Positions 1-11,880 of a DNA stretch of 64,000 nt are shown in pieces (position 1 is the stretch's first letter; each line of letters starts with the position of its first letter). Source of the DNA: Sympetrum striolatum (taxonomy: Eukaryota > Arthropoda > Insecta > Odonata > Libellulidae); the NCBI GenBank assembly GCA_947579665.1, contig OX388351.1, positions 1,674,001-1,738,000 on the forward strand. The letters run 5' to 3'. The notes under the pieces are model-generated. The model made no database searches, had not been told where the DNA came from, and saw only the letters and a list, made by a program, of their open reading frames with translations. A program made the translations under genes and the position numbers.

Positions 1-348
1 AAGTCTTTCATCGGTTTGCAATACACAGTAATTATCTTGCGCTACCTGTGTTCTGAAAAATTTCATTTCTGGTGGCAATTTTTATCTACGGCATTTTTAT
101 GGATCACATACAACAGCTTGGCCATTCCAAAAGCCACTGGTAGGTGCAAACAACGAGTTAACTATTTATTTCCCTATCTTAGATCGTTCTTGGAGCGAGA
201 TAGTATTTCTTTATATTTGTCTGAGCGTCTATTTTTCTTACTTCCATTCATATTGGCACCACAGGGATAATAGAGGTGTATACGTAATCTTCAATACTTG
301 TAACTCAAATTCATTATCTCCGAGTTTATCAAACAAAATCAGCTTCCA
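1..348. other. AT-rich spacer
   Basis: I see no gene, RNA or repeat that I can support here. Short open frames on both strands have no recognisable motif. Confidence 0.5.
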
Positions 349-459
349 TTCCCAAGGAAAAACGGACTTGAAAAAAGTCCGACAGGGCCGGAATTCGAAC
401 CCGGGATCTTCCTCTAACCGGGAGGCTGCCTTAACCATCTACGCTACCGGGCCAGAACA
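349..459 (-). repeat. tRNA-derived SINE, family A, copy A1
   Basis: On the minus strand this begins with a tRNA-like head: an A-box-like stretch (TAGCGTAGATGGTTAAGGC, about 455-434) and a B box (GGGTTCGAATTCC, about 403-390). A short self-complementary segment follows (GGACTT...AAGTCC), then the family body word TTTTTCCTTGGG. The same order occurs in the copies at 597-858 and 23977-24119, which defines the family. The head has the spacing of a tRNA but carries a family-specific 3' extension, so it is a retroposed SINE and not a tRNA gene. The 3' part of the body is missing here. Mobilisation by a LINE is known for such elements generally; the partner cannot be seen from the sequence. Confidence 0.75.
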
Positions 460-477
460 TTTTAACAAGCCGTTTTG

Positions 478-512
478 GGGACTTTGTGCGCAAGGGCAAG
501 TGTAGTTTCGTC
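478..512 (-). repeat. Fragment resembling SINE family A body
   Basis: GGGACTTTGTGCGCAAGGGCA resembles the reverse complement of the family A body (the GTGACTTTGCACATAAGGGC word at 620-639), with several substitutions. It probably belongs to an older copy broken up within this cluster. The remaining bases up to 597 have no assignable identity. Confidence 0.35.
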
Positions 513-596
513 CGACTGAGCGGCATCATCTACGGTCATGGCCTCATCGAGGCACCGGCAACACAAAGAGGTGTAAGGAGAAACCCCCCTTAGGAT

Positions 597-858
597 ATAC
601 ACATAAGGAAATGGTTGAGGTGACTTTGCACATAAGGGCGAGCACCCAGGAAAATTCCCAAGGAAAAACGGACCTGAAAAGAGTCTGACAAGGCCGGGAA
701 TCGAATCGATGTTTAAGGCAGCTTCCCGGATAGAGGAAGATCCCGAGTTCGATTCCCGGCCGTCAGACTTTTTCCTGTCCGTTTTTCCTTGGGAATTTTC
801 CTGGTTGCACGCCCTTATTTGCAAAGTCCCCTCAACCCTTTCCTTATGTGTATATCCT
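597..858. repeat. Head-to-head (fold-back) SINE, family A, copy A2
   Basis: Two family A arms face each other. The left arm (about 597-704) is the reverse complement of the body plus the 3' half of the tRNA-like head. The right arm (about 709-858) is in plus orientation with B box GAGTTCGATTCCC and the full body: TTTTTCCTTGGGAATTTTCC, then a GCACGCCCTTAT-like word, CCTCAACCC and CTTATGTGTATATCCT. Both arms end at the same 3' word (TATATCCTAA or TATATCCTCT). The 5' end of the head, with most of the A box, is lost at the centre, so the unit probably lacks a complete internal promoter. A transcript could fold into a hairpin of about 100 bp. Confidence 0.75.
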
Positions 859-1245
859 CTTAACTTAAAGTTCCAGTTTTTTCAAGGAGCCCAAACCTTC
901 GTCTAAGAATGTTTTTGTGATGCTTACTTTTTTACCATAGTATTTCTTAACCATATCGCCCAGTGATCGCCGGTGCACGTTTCATCCGCCTGATCGCGTA
1001 AAGCTGCCGGACATTCCAGAAGGGGAAGTTGTCTAAAATAAATTAGAATCACTCTCCAACCTTCTCGTTGCATCTACCAACTAGTTATTGTATTATATAA
1101 TGGCATTCCATACAAAGTTTACATCTAAGTTCGTTGATCGATAATGTGATAAAGCTTGAGCTTCTGCCCTCTGTGCTTCCAGTTTTAAACTCTCTCCCCA
1201 ATGGAAGACATCCTTTTGGTAGCAAACCACTCCTCAGCGTCCCTT
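859..1245. other. AT-rich spacer
   Basis: No supported gene or repeat. There is one short GC-richer patch around 960-1020 with no recognisable motif. Confidence 0.45.
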
Positions 1246-1800
1246 TCAAACACTTCTAACCCTCACAAAAGAGAAGGGGTTAAAAATGAAATATCTCAAA
1301 GCCGACCATCTTCCTGTTCTTACCTTTGATGAGATTACGAATAAAAACGCGCGAATTAAAACTACATCGCCGGAAATAAACAAAAACGAAACGAATTCAG
1401 TAGTTCGTCGCAATTCCGAGGGGAGTCGACCCCGCGGCATCCTCACGGAGCCGCGTTTTCTTTTTTTATCTTTCAGTCCGACCGCAGAAAAAAACGGAAA
1501 AATATTACCCGACGGCAGCAGCGATTTCTGTCAGCTGCACGAATTCAACTTATTTTTATTTTCCCCTCCGACCAAATCCTCACCAAAGAGGATTATGGGA
1601 AACGGAGCGGAATTATTAAAAGAGAAAACGAAGCAAATGGTGAACGGGAATTAGAGGAAGAATCGGAGATGTAAAATGTATCAAAACGAAAATGATATGA
1701 AATCGATGCGCAGCTGTTTTTTCCGCAAAGGAAATGGGGTCGAAGAATAAGGGGGAAAAGACGAACGAAATAGGACATTTTGAGAGAAAGGAAAGTCGTA
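1246..1800. other. CpG-richer islet
   Basis: This block is visibly richer in CpG and G+C than its flanks and is open for over 100 codons in one plus frame (1286-1654). The translation has no recognisable domain and several frames on both strands are open, as expected from composition. I treat it as a compositional islet, not a gene. Confidence 0.4.
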
Positions 1801-2546
1801 AAATGGACGGCGGATCTATTGGATCATCTGTTTGAATTCCTTGTACCCCAATAGAACTTTATGTGGCTCTAACTGAAGTATTTGGAACACAACCACTTAC
1901 GCTTAGGAAAGCCATCCTCTATTGAAGTTTACTGTGTGATATCAATTCCAAGTAGACAAACACTGTTCACAAATACTCCAAGGCAGAGATATTGAGAATC
2001 ATCGACTAGTATTCGGCAGCAACTTTATATCAACACAATTGTTGATTTACTCGCAACCCCAACTCTTAAAACTAGTACCATTATTATACTTGCTTCAAAT
2101 TCATCTAATATCTAGTGTTTATTCACAGCAATTAAGAACGTTGTAACATATTAAATATTAAGTAGATTTTTCTTTTATTTTTGTTTGTAACTTTTGCTAA
2201 TTTTGCCAAACCTTCATATAGATACCACTTTTTTCATCTCTCTTTCTATAATCTCACCTTAAGAGATTTCCCATAAAAAGTGCCATTTTTACAAATTCTG
2301 TTGACTTCAATAAACTCTTTCATTTTACTCAGCTGATCATGCATTATCCACCAAATTTATTTTCTTAATCTGCCATTGGCGTAACATTTTCTATTTTTTT
2401 CAATTCATGCAATTAATTAAAACCGTTAAATATCTAGAACATGGGAAACATATTGATTGATGAATGGATTTTTAGAATTCTGACGGCTAAAATCAGCTAT
2501 CCAAACATTTGCCTGAAGAGAGAATACTTTCTTATGTGAAAATATA
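1801..2546. other. AT-rich spacer
   Basis: No supported gene, RNA or repeat. Confidence 0.45.
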
Positions 2547-2548
2547 TA

Positions 2549-4610
2549 GGGGAGACCGGGGCTGGTTGGCCATAGGGGCTGGTTGGCCCAGTCGTGTTAT
2601 GTAATACAATAAACGCTAGATCGTGCTAGGAATCAATCAGTAGGTTGTTAGTACTGTCCCCCTCCGTCTACAGGACCAATATTGCCGACGGAGCAGTTTT
2701 GGACAAGTTGTAGTGATTAATTGTCTTTTAGCGTGCTTCAGTAAAATTCTACTCGTCGGTTAAATGTGTTTTATTTAACTTTTGCTTACTTTAGGCGCAA
2801 CAGGTGAATAGTATAATTAAAGGTCATAGTTTAAGAATTATTTCTGTATGGCATACATTCGAAATAGCTTCAGTGGTTTTTTTCACTAATAGAATTGATT
2901 GTAAACATGGCGATGGGCAGGTTGGCCCAGAAACGACGGGGCATGATGGCCATCCGGGCCAGCCAACCCCGTCCTATATATATTTTTTATACTCGATGAA
3001 AGGTTAATTTTAATGATAATAATATTATTAACTCGTCCAGTTTATTCAATTATTAATATAATTTTCGAAGTTAAACATATTTTGATACGTTACAGAGGTC
3101 AAAAGATCGTCATAATCACGAGATAAAAAGCATTTCAAAAGAAATCACGAACCTGTAAAATTTGTTATAATCTTAAACAATATTGATAATAATAATAATT
3201 TTTACCTATCCAACAACATACATATGCAATGCATGTATGCATATTATGCATGTATAGGACATGTCAATAATATACTAACAAATGATCAAATCAACACAGC
3301 ACTGTCAAACTTTACATTATAATCACATTATAACATACATTAAAGTAATGATACAGCAAGAAATTGTTCTTAACCGTTTTCGATAGGTCGAGGTCGCATC
3401 AAAGTCATAATCGATCAACAATCGACCTAAACTGCCAACCAACAACGAAGGGCAATTCTTCCACGGTTAGTTGCTTTGAGTGATTGTTAAATTATTTTCT
3501 TACTGACGCATTATATCAATTTCCATATTTTACTAGTTTTTTACTACATAGCTTTTTGTTTATAGACACGCAAGTCACTAAAGGAAACTAGAGTAGTTTC
3601 ATTGCTTTCAAAGGAACAATGTATATCACTGATTATTGACATGACACATTCTATGGTTCCTCTGCCTTTCAGGAAACCAAATTTTGTGGGACTTATTAGA
3701 TTGTTCTTTTCAAAGTAATACATATTCTTGAAAATAATGTTTTCTCTATTATTTTAGAAAAGACAGGAATTATTGATATGGGCATGTAGCTTGAAGGGTC
3801 ATTTTTCTCATCATTTTTGTGTATTGGGATAACTTTTGTGATTTTTAATTGTTCTCGATAATTACCAGATTCAAATATCTGATTAATAAATTTGGTTAGA
3901 GGATATGCTATGCCTTTTAACATCTTTTAATTCATGCCATATATATCACAGCAGTTACTGGTTTTTAACGAGGCAGTTATATTGAATATTTCTTTTTTCA
4001 GTTACAGGTGCTAAGTAAAATGACTTTGAGTTGGAGTAATTAAAATATTAGATATATTATATTATAATAAATTATGCTGTTTTATGTTAGAGCCTTCAAT
4101 TAACTTTTCAATTACATTGGTGAAGTAATCATTAAAGACATCAGGTGACATATTTGTTAAGCAGCTCTCAGACTTAAGTTGAGTCTCAGCCTTGATTACT
4201 TTCCATTAAGCTTTTGATTTATTATTAGATGTGGCAATGTATTTGTTGTTTGCTTCCGCTTTTGCTTGCCTAATCCTGTAGCCTTTTGTGTTCTTAACTG
4301 ATAACCATTAGTTTTATTTTGATTTCCTAAAGTAATACTAGTTTAACTTATCAAAAGATTGTATGGGTCAACGTGCTCCTGCCTCTGGGCCAACCTACCC
4401 CGATGTAGGGGCTGATTGTCCCACTCGACATACATCCAGTAATTATTATATTTTTTTTAATTTTTAACCGATATTTTCAAGTTTGATAATTGCCATACAG
4501 ATTCAGTAAGAATGCATCTAAAATTTAGCAATAATTTCGTAAGTTTAAATATGTACAAAAAAATAATATAAAATAAATAAAAAACCGTGCCAACCAGCCC
4601 CGGTCTCCCC
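2549..4610. mobile_element. TIR DNA transposon with TA target duplication, non-autonomous
   Basis: The first 22 bases (2549-2570, starting GGGGAGACCGGGG) are perfectly repeated in inverted orientation at 4589-4610. Each end is bordered by TA (2547-2548 and 4611-4612). A TA duplication is typical of the Tc1/mariner superfamily, but I cannot place the family. Words built on GGGCTGGTTGGCC recur inside: 2577-2590, 2915-2929, an inverted form at 2955-2969, and degenerate forms at 4375-4425. The 2549-2974 portion also ends in an inverted-repeat-like sequence and might be a shorter nested relative. No transposase is visible. The interior holds a decayed reverse transcriptase fragment (separate entry), so part of the length is a later insertion or captured DNA. 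Confidence 0.75.
3568..4345 (-). pseudogene. Decayed LINE reverse transcriptase fragment inside the TIR element
   Basis: The minus-strand translation of 3923-3696 contains a typical non-LTR reverse transcriptase finger sequence (KVIPIHKNDEKNDP, then PISIIPVFSKIIEK). In another frame it continues with FGFLKGRGTIE and TTLVSFSDL (about 3690-3568), which match the region leading to the first catalytic aspartate. The upstream part (4345-3924) is a plausible but badly broken continuation with many stops. Frameshifts separate the pieces, the palm motif with the second catalytic Asp pair is not visible, and no endonuclease is seen. The pattern resembles the jockey/CR1-like group rather than the RTE copy at 19.8-22.9 kb, but the clade is uncertain. 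It is non-functional and sits entirely between the terminal inverted repeats. Confidence 0.75.
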
Positions 4611-4612
4611 TA

Positions 4613-5640
4613 CTCGTATATCTAGGCCAATAATAGCGAGAAAGATTTAGGTATTGTGTAAAGTAAAATGCAAGGACTTACATTGTTTCAAAAAATACTA
4701 GCTCATGTATGCGAGTAGATGTAATGAACTGGATTCATAAATGATATTAAGTGGTAGAACTATTCACTCAGATGAATTAACAGAACGATTCTCAATTCAG
4801 CAAACAGAAGGTCAAAGGTTAAAATCAATTATGGATAAAGTCTCTGTCCTCACTTTTTGAATTTATAGTTTCACTTAAACCTTCCAATTTACATTATTTG
4901 CATTGATGCAAATATGAAAAGCGATATGTATGAGGAATTTTCCATTTAGATTAATCCACCGTCTATGGCTAGATTCGTACATTTTTATATACCCCCGACA
5001 TAATAAATGGTGTTTCAAAAAATTGACCCGATACAGAATTTAAGAATCGTCTAGATGTTGTCTGTTCGGTTAGTGGAGAACACAGAGACTGTAATAACAT
5101 GTCTGAAAAGTTCTTATAAGATTTTGTGAATGTATTGCAATTTGTCCCAGGTTTCGCAATTGATGTTAAAAATAAAGTTTTAACATCAGGCAATTCTTAT
5201 TGAAACACCGTGTTCTATTTCATAGTTTATAGTTCAATATAACGTAGAATACAAAGTGGAGTACGATTAATTTTAGTGTGTGCATAATAGATTCCAACCG
5301 AGGTATAGATTGGATGGTGACTTTACTGGAATAAGCTAACGAAAGGTCAGAGTCATGAGTGTGAGACTAAGGTGGACCAACGTCAGGAAAACATAATTGA
5401 TTGAAATAGATCTTTTACGTAGAGGATGGTGGGATATCATTGTAAATAACAACGATCTTTCGATTGTCTTCATTATTAAATTATGGTTTTCAAACTTTAA
5501 AAATAGCTAGCTAAACAAATGTAAACGTGTCATGAAATAAATTGGCCATTTCCAGACGGTCATAGAGCAGTGTCTACTCAAATATTCCTTCACCAAAAGA
5601 CATAAATTAAGATCAATCCATCCATTCACCAACGTGGGAA
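4613..5640. other. AT-rich spacer
   Basis: No supported gene or repeat. Confidence 0.45.
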
Positions 5641-5970
5641 AAGGCAAGTACTTTATCAACACTCGAAATAAATCACCGTGCACGCCGCTTAAATCACGTT
5701 ACGCCGAGTGAACTCCCATCGAATCGTAAGCACGTCATCAAATAGGCGTGCCCCCAATTTTTTCGTTGATATTCCTCGAGCATTTTTCAAACGCGTACGA
5801 GAGAGATCGTTCTTCTTTGGCATTTCGTCGTTTACTCCTAGAATGCGCTGCGTCGGATGCTGCAAAAAGAGGCTTTTCATCTCTCACTTATTATTCCATC
5901 TCGGACTGAATTATCGGTGGTAACGAGGACGAATTTTACTGTCTATCAGCAAGTGTTTCCCGCTTCCGCT
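5641..5970. other. CpG-richer islet
   Basis: This is a CpG-richer block in AT-rich flanks. Both strands are open for about 60-70 codons over the same interval, which argues for composition rather than coding. No motif is recognised. Confidence 0.35.
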
Positions 5971-7959
5971 ATATTAGAGGCGAGGAGAGTATGTTGTTGT
6001 GTTTTTCTCCGGTGATAATCAGATCCGAGACACAGATTTGAAAATGGTGGCTAAAAGCACGAGTTTACGATGAGAGTAAACGGGTTTGGAGTATTAATGG
6101 CTTTTGAGGAATGACCATAGTTTGCTTGAAAAATCTTTATGATATCCTAACGTTTGAAGTGTACGTTTATGTTTTGATGTACTCATATAATTTATATACA
6201 TAAAATTCTGATTAATATAAGTCTTACTTTAATATCCGCAGTACAATATAATGAAATTCAAGCTTAACCAATTTGACTCATGCAGAATTAGTACTATCGT
6301 AGATTCATTTTACCTCTGGAATAATGTTTGTAATTATTTTATTGCAATTACAAATGAATTTTAAATCCGTACAAAAATGTAAACATATAAATCTATATGG
6401 ATAGTAAAAATAATTTTTCACATTCTAGATCGGCATTTACTCCAAACCTTGAAGTTGGCTATCTCTTGTGCTGCATTCTTGCAGTTGTTCTCATTCACTA
6501 GACATGATTCAAATATAATAATTCATAATAAAGTGTACGAATTTAAATTTTCAGTCAAAATATTATCATCAGATAGTATATAATATCGGAAGAGGAAGCT
6601 AGCGGAGTAAAACAAGTAAAAGATAACAGTAAATATTAAGAAAAATAATAACAGCATAAATTATCAAAAATGTGTAACATATTTTCAGGCAGGCGATTTG
6701 GTTAGCAGGTCCTTAGACTCACCTTAGGTATGAATACTGGAGTCTTTATTTTCCTTTATTTTTCGAGAATTTTTAAATTGAATACAATAAAAACCAGCCA
6801 CAAGTACTATCCTTAATTAGAATTGCTACTTCTGCTTTAAAATGTTAATGCGTATGAAATCCAACCGTCTCATCCCCACATATTTAATAGTTATGTACAC
6901 ATTTCTCGGGGTCTCTAGAGAAGTGAATAGCACATCAATTTAATCGTCTGTAAGTCTCTCACGAGTGTTCATTTGATCCAATTTAATAGCAACATCTTCT
7001 CCCAATGAGATCATATCTTCTGAGTATACCGTTAAAATTTGATGACTTTGTATATCTGGTCTACGAAGCAAGATCATTTTGGTAGGTGGACGTAAAACAG
7101 AGTAAAATGGCGGCGTAACACTCATAAACTTAAGATAGGACAAGATGAAGCTTCTTAATTTATGATTCAAATTATTGTCATTTACTCATTGAGATTGAGC
7201 CAATATTCCTTTGCTCCATGAAATGCAATCTTAAATTCTGTTCCTTCATACTTCACTGAGAATATTTTTTCCTATCAGATTTTTGGACTGGTTTCACATT
7301 TCAATTTTGAATTCAAAACGCTTGTTAAGTTACAACAATTTTTAAATTATCAAAAATAAACTTCGCGTGAATTCTGTTTGCATTTCCTTGCTAGGAAATA
7401 AAATGTGGTATTCTACATCTGTAAATTCTATGTAATACTCATATGTGACGTAGTGGCAACTAATATTCATTTAACAGGAATTATTATCAGCTGATGTAAA
7501 TCCTAAAGAAATATCGTTGCTAATTAGATTACTTTTGAAGAGGTGTACAATGTTGTACTATTAGATACATAATCACTTCTTACTTTAGTAACAGCCACAA
7601 ATATTACTACACTTACTGGAAAATATAAATTGATATTGAAATAATTTCCTGTGTGGCATAGTAATTTTATCGTGCGTTAATTACTCATTTTTAATGTTTT
7701 AAAAATCAATTTGTAGAAACAGATGCTTCAATAGTAAATTAGTCGGGATGAAATCTGTGCAGCGGAGTTTCAACTACTCCAATGCAATGGAACGAATTTC
7801 GCAGTGCATCCGACGATAAGGTTTGAATTACCTCGACATTTGTTGTCAAAAGTTCTCTCACAATGAAAAATTTCGAATACTAACAGTGTTTTGAGGAGTA
7901 CAATTGAAAACGTAGCGATTACACCATCATACAATCCAAAAATGCGATCTAAAAAGTAA
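5971..7959. other. AT-rich spacer with one weak tRNA-like trace
   Basis: Mostly featureless AT-rich DNA. Around 6690-6745 a stretch with an A-box-like word (GATTTGGTTAGCAGG) could be a very old SINE head, but no B box is convincing. Confidence 0.35.
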
Positions 7960-8790
7960 GAGAAAGGAATGAGTCACTAAACGCCGTCCATTCCCACAAA
8001 TACCGTGGAACAAGGAGGAATAGGCAGTTCTAAGGTCGTTTCTCCAGCAAATGATCTTTCTAATTAAGGGTAATCCGCTGCATCGCTCGTCACCGAATCT
8101 ATTCCCCCGATTCGAAATTAATCCACAGCCCATTGCGTCTATCGGCCTCACTTCCGATAGGTTAATAAACGTCGCTTCGGAAAGTTCGATTCCTTTTCGA
8201 GCTGTTTAAGTCGTATTAACGCTCGGCCCTGTCATCCAAAAGGGCTGACAATAGCCGTGAAAGAGGCTTTATTTCGCCGCCCGAGCGAGCCACCGCTGCA
8301 TCTGGAGCGTAATTTGCGAGACTGGTTCTCGGATACAATTAGAACTGCGAAACGTATCGCATCGCGACGTGATGTACCGCGAATGGAACGGTAGATGGCT
8401 CTGGTTTACGCCGAATGTTTCTTTTTCGGCCCAAAAAAGTTTTGCCCGAGTCCGGGATGACTCCGTTTCAAGCCGCAAAGGTACACCGACGCATAAATTC
8501 GCTCTTTTGCAAGAAAAAAGAACGCGACCGAAGAGCCTTTTTGTCAAAAATCGATCTTTCGCTCCCGTCAAAGCGGTAATAAGACGAAATTATCGGTGCG
8601 GTGTCCGATGCGCACTTTTTTCATCCATTCCGATTCTGTCGTTAGGAGTGGAATCTCGTCTCTTTTGTTCGGTTTCGAATTGAAGCTGTTTTCATTATCA
8701 GAGCAAAAAGGCGTGTAACTAGAGTTGGAGGGAAATGGCTGCGGAAAGAGTGCATTCATCAGATGGAAATAGAAAATAGCGAAACTCAAA
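7960..8790. other. CpG-richer islet
   Basis: One of the longest compositional islets in the left half. Overlapping open frames of about 100 codons exist on both strands (8269-8571 minus, 8369-8683 plus). Neither shows a recognised domain, signal peptide or low-complexity coding signature, so I do not call a gene. Confidence 0.4.
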
Positions 8791-9113
8791 GGGATTGCAG
8801 AATAGTGCCTTTTTCTAACAACTGACCAGCATTGGTGGAATTGTGGAAGCTGTACTATGAAATTTGAAATTGACTATGGTGATACTATAAAACAAAACAT
8901 GACTATTTCTAATTATGAATAATACTCATTCAATAATTATCTATCACTCATTTAATCATTAACTATGGAGCCAGATTATAAAATAAGTTAAGTATTAATT
9001 CCATTTCCACCGGAATTGTCTCACCTTTGGAATTCGAACCTGATTTTTCAAACCAGAATTTCCGTTCAGAAATTATGTACGACCAAGATGGAGGGAGTTA
9101 TGAAAGATCCAAA
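8791..9113. other. AT-rich spacer
   Basis: No supported gene or repeat. Confidence 0.4.
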
Positions 9114-9282
9114 GATTATTTATTTATTTATTTTCATATACCCCACAAACATCCATTTTCTGGAATTTTACTGTGGTAGCTATTAACAACAACAATCACA
9201 GAAGACCATTCCCCCGGGACCCGGGACGCGGGGTTAGAGCGATACCGTGCAAGCACGCTAACCACTCGGCCACCACGGCCGG
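9114..9282 (-). repeat. tRNA-derived SINE, family E, copy E1
   Basis: On the minus strand a tRNA-like head (9282-9220) carries a good A box (GTGGCCGAGTGGTTAGCGTG). Where the B box should be there is a damaged GC-rich segment (CGTCCCGGGTCCCGGGG), so pol III promoter function is doubtful. A body of about 90 bases follows and ends in a simple (ATAA)n-type tail, seen on the plus strand as TATTTATTTATT at 9114-9132. The word AGCGTGCT after the A box is shared with the copy at 46000-46213. I see no convincing target-site duplication. Confidence 0.65.
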
Positions 9283-10640
9283 TAATTTTATCAGGATGTT
9301 TAAATATTCCTCCTACTAAACTCAGTTATAATTGGATCGGGAAACATTTGCATATATTATGCAAAACAATGAAAAAATCCGGATTGATCGTAGATATTTA
9401 CGCCAATTTGATAATACGAAATGAAGCAACTAATTGTAAACTAGAACTAATCCTGAAATTATCATCCCTCCGCATTGAATACAACAATATTGGTAATTTC
9501 TGCAGATTTCTGTAGTTCTATGATATAACCCATAAATAATAGAGACTTTTCTATGTTTTAATGCATCCGAGTGCCATTTTAAATTAACTGTATCCAATTG
9601 CTGTTGCTTGTAATTAAAAATCTCCCTACAGTTGTCTCAGTAGGTGTAAAAGAGGGCCTAACCTAGCCGAAAGAGTAAAATAATTATTGTACACTACAGA
9701 AATTGACTCGGAAATAAATTTCAAGCAGTTAAATAAGACAGCTAGTTGAGTGAGTGACTATATAGATTCACATTTGAAGTCATTTAAAATAATGATGGAA
9801 TCAGAGTGGGCAATTTAGACCCATTTCTAAATGAAACCGTTTTGGCAAAATCGGCTCAACTTCGATGTCAGATTTTAGACAGAAGGTGAGCAGGAGAAAC
9901 ATTTATTTAAGATTCTCTTGAGATAGGGCATTAAATACTCAGATACTTGTAGCAGCAGGTATTCTTCCAGTACGAATCCTATGGATAGAGGAACGTGACT
10001 TAAGGAGATAAGGGGTACGCAAGTCGTTCGAAGGAAATGGGATTAAGATTCTCCAAAGCAGAAGAACGACTTGGTAAGCACAAAAGTGGAGGAACTCGCC
10101 GAAATCTGGAGGGCATACAAAAGGCTGTGAGCGGTGAGAGATACCATTGCAGAAGCGCAAGGGTGTCTCGAGGGCTCTACAATATCAGAAATGAAAGGTT
10201 ACGATATTCTACTAAAGTAGCCATTCTCAGTATAGAAGAATGGTTAGATAAGATAACTCTAGCAGTAACGGATGGATTTGGTCGTATTAAGTCTAAGCAA
10301 AGGCAGAGATAGTGTGGGTAGCGCTAAAGTTGGTCGAATGGATGATAAAATATAATTAGAAGATAGGAAACTGTTATTAGCGGACATTTGGCTAAATCAG
10401 AGAAATTGGCGTGGAATATGTAACACGTTGAAACGTTGACGACGAGAGTTCGCTCGAGAATCTTAATCGTTAACCTATTTTATAATTACCCTAAGTTTTG
10501 AAATCCTAGAATATGCGTAAAATATCAAGTAGTTAAGAGTAGAGATTAGCCATTTCAGTTTGGTCGTTTCTGGTTTTTACATGCACAGATAGCAAGAAAT
10601 CTGTTTACCAACTTCTGATTTACTGGGATAATCCAGAAAG
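9283..10640. other. AT-rich spacer
   Basis: No supported gene. An open frame of 91 codons at 10037-10312 on the plus strand is basic and has no recognised motif; I regard it as chance. Confidence 0.35.
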
Positions 10641-10659
10641 AACGAAATATTTGGCAATA

Positions 10660-10873
10660 GTATTTAACCATTTTCTCCAATTCCACTTGGAGGTCACCAA
10701 GTTAAGGCAGCCAATAATTGACTTCAACGTTAAGAATTAAAGTAATGTTGGTATCCCATTATTAACAAGAGAAACACCTCCATATTCATGAGGTTAGGTG
10801 GGTTAGGTGTAAGAAGAGACTTTCTAGTCTCAATCTCGCCCGAATAAAGTCCTTTTATTATTATTATTATTAT
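10660..10873 (+). repeat. Possible 3' end of a retroposon with (TTA)n tail
   Basis: The sequence GCCCGAATAAAGTCCTTTTA runs directly into a short (TTA)n tract (about 10856-10873). A polyadenylation-like AATAAA followed by a simple-repeat tail is typical of the 3' end of several LINE families and their SINEs. The upstream boundary is arbitrary and no coding sequence remains. Confidence 0.3.
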
Positions 10874-11539
10874 GAGGCTGAGGCTAACTAACTAACTATT
10901 GCATCTAACGAGATTCATAATCTTCTATGTAATTTTTTCGCCCTTAAGGTTTTTAACCAACAGCAATATTTATATTTTACTCCGATGGGTTAAATTATTA
11001 TATATATTCTTATATACTTCACAAACTACATTTAGCAGAAAAGAATGTAAATATAAATGTTATGAGAATTTAGAATGTTAAAGTAACTAAGACACATAGT
11101 AGGCTAGAAATTAATATTTCGTACTAGTAATTGACTTTTATAATACAATAATAAAATTCGTGATATTGAAAAATTTAAAGGTAATATCGAACAGTTGATT
11201 TAAATTTGATGTTGCTACAAAGAAAATAAGTAAAATCTGGCTAATAGTTTTTGATCAGGAATTCACTCAGCCGGTAGAAATGTTTCATATTTAAAAAGCA
11301 TCTCTTATAATACAATGGGAGAAACCAATGAATACACGATTTTTTTTATTTTGCACGCTGTCATAGAGCTTAATTTAGTAAATTCGATTATTGTGAAAAA
11401 TATTTTATGCCTATTAATTACGGAAATAAATATCGGTACACACACGAATTACAATGTATTTGTGAGAAAAAGGGAGAATGTACTCTTAGAAATCAATGAA
11501 CGCAAAGAAGGAGAATGACCACTGTATCAGAAAGCGATC
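10874..11539. other. AT-rich spacer
   Basis: No supported gene or repeat. Confidence 0.4.
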
Positions 11540-11880
11540 GGTGTAAGCTCTAAATCCTATCAATTAAGATATTTCCCGAGCCGGTGCATGTTAAAACCCC
11601 CTGCGCGCCCCTCTCGACGACTCCTGGAAGCTCCGGCTGAGCGTAATTTAGCGATTCCGAGTCGTAGTAGTTGCAGATCTTTGGCAATCTGGATCGGAAA
11701 TCGCCGAGACCCAACCTTCCGCCATTTTGCAGGGCTTGTTTGCTGCTCCGGGGGCAAGAAAGGGTCTGGAAGGAAGGGGAAGTGATAGGGGTCAAAGATT
11801 TACGCCTGATACGGCGCCATAAGGGTCCGAATAAACCCCTAGGGACCCACAGGCGCCTCCCTCAAATACGGCTACTATAA
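11540..11880. other. CpG-richer islet
   Basis: A sharp GC-rich block within AT-rich DNA. Four overlapping frames on both strands are open for 60-80 codons with no recognised domain. It could be regulatory DNA or a remnant of an unknown element. Confidence 0.4.

Noticed and set aside
6717..6726. Strong-looking minus-strand splice donor (AAG before GTGAGT)
   Set aside because: No open frame or acceptor nearby supports an exon; it lies in a weak tRNA-like trace.
8269..8683. Overlapping open frames of about 100 codons on both strands
   Set aside because: Both strands open over the same CpG-richer islet, with no recognised domain; this is a composition effect.
9225..9282. Possible genuine tRNA gene on the minus strand
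   Set aside because: The B box is damaged, the acceptor arm does not pair, and the sequence continues into a SINE body with a simple-repeat tail.
10795..10815. TTAGG-like words that recall insect telomere repeats
   Set aside because: Only two imperfect copies are present, within a retroposon-like 3' end, not a tandem array.
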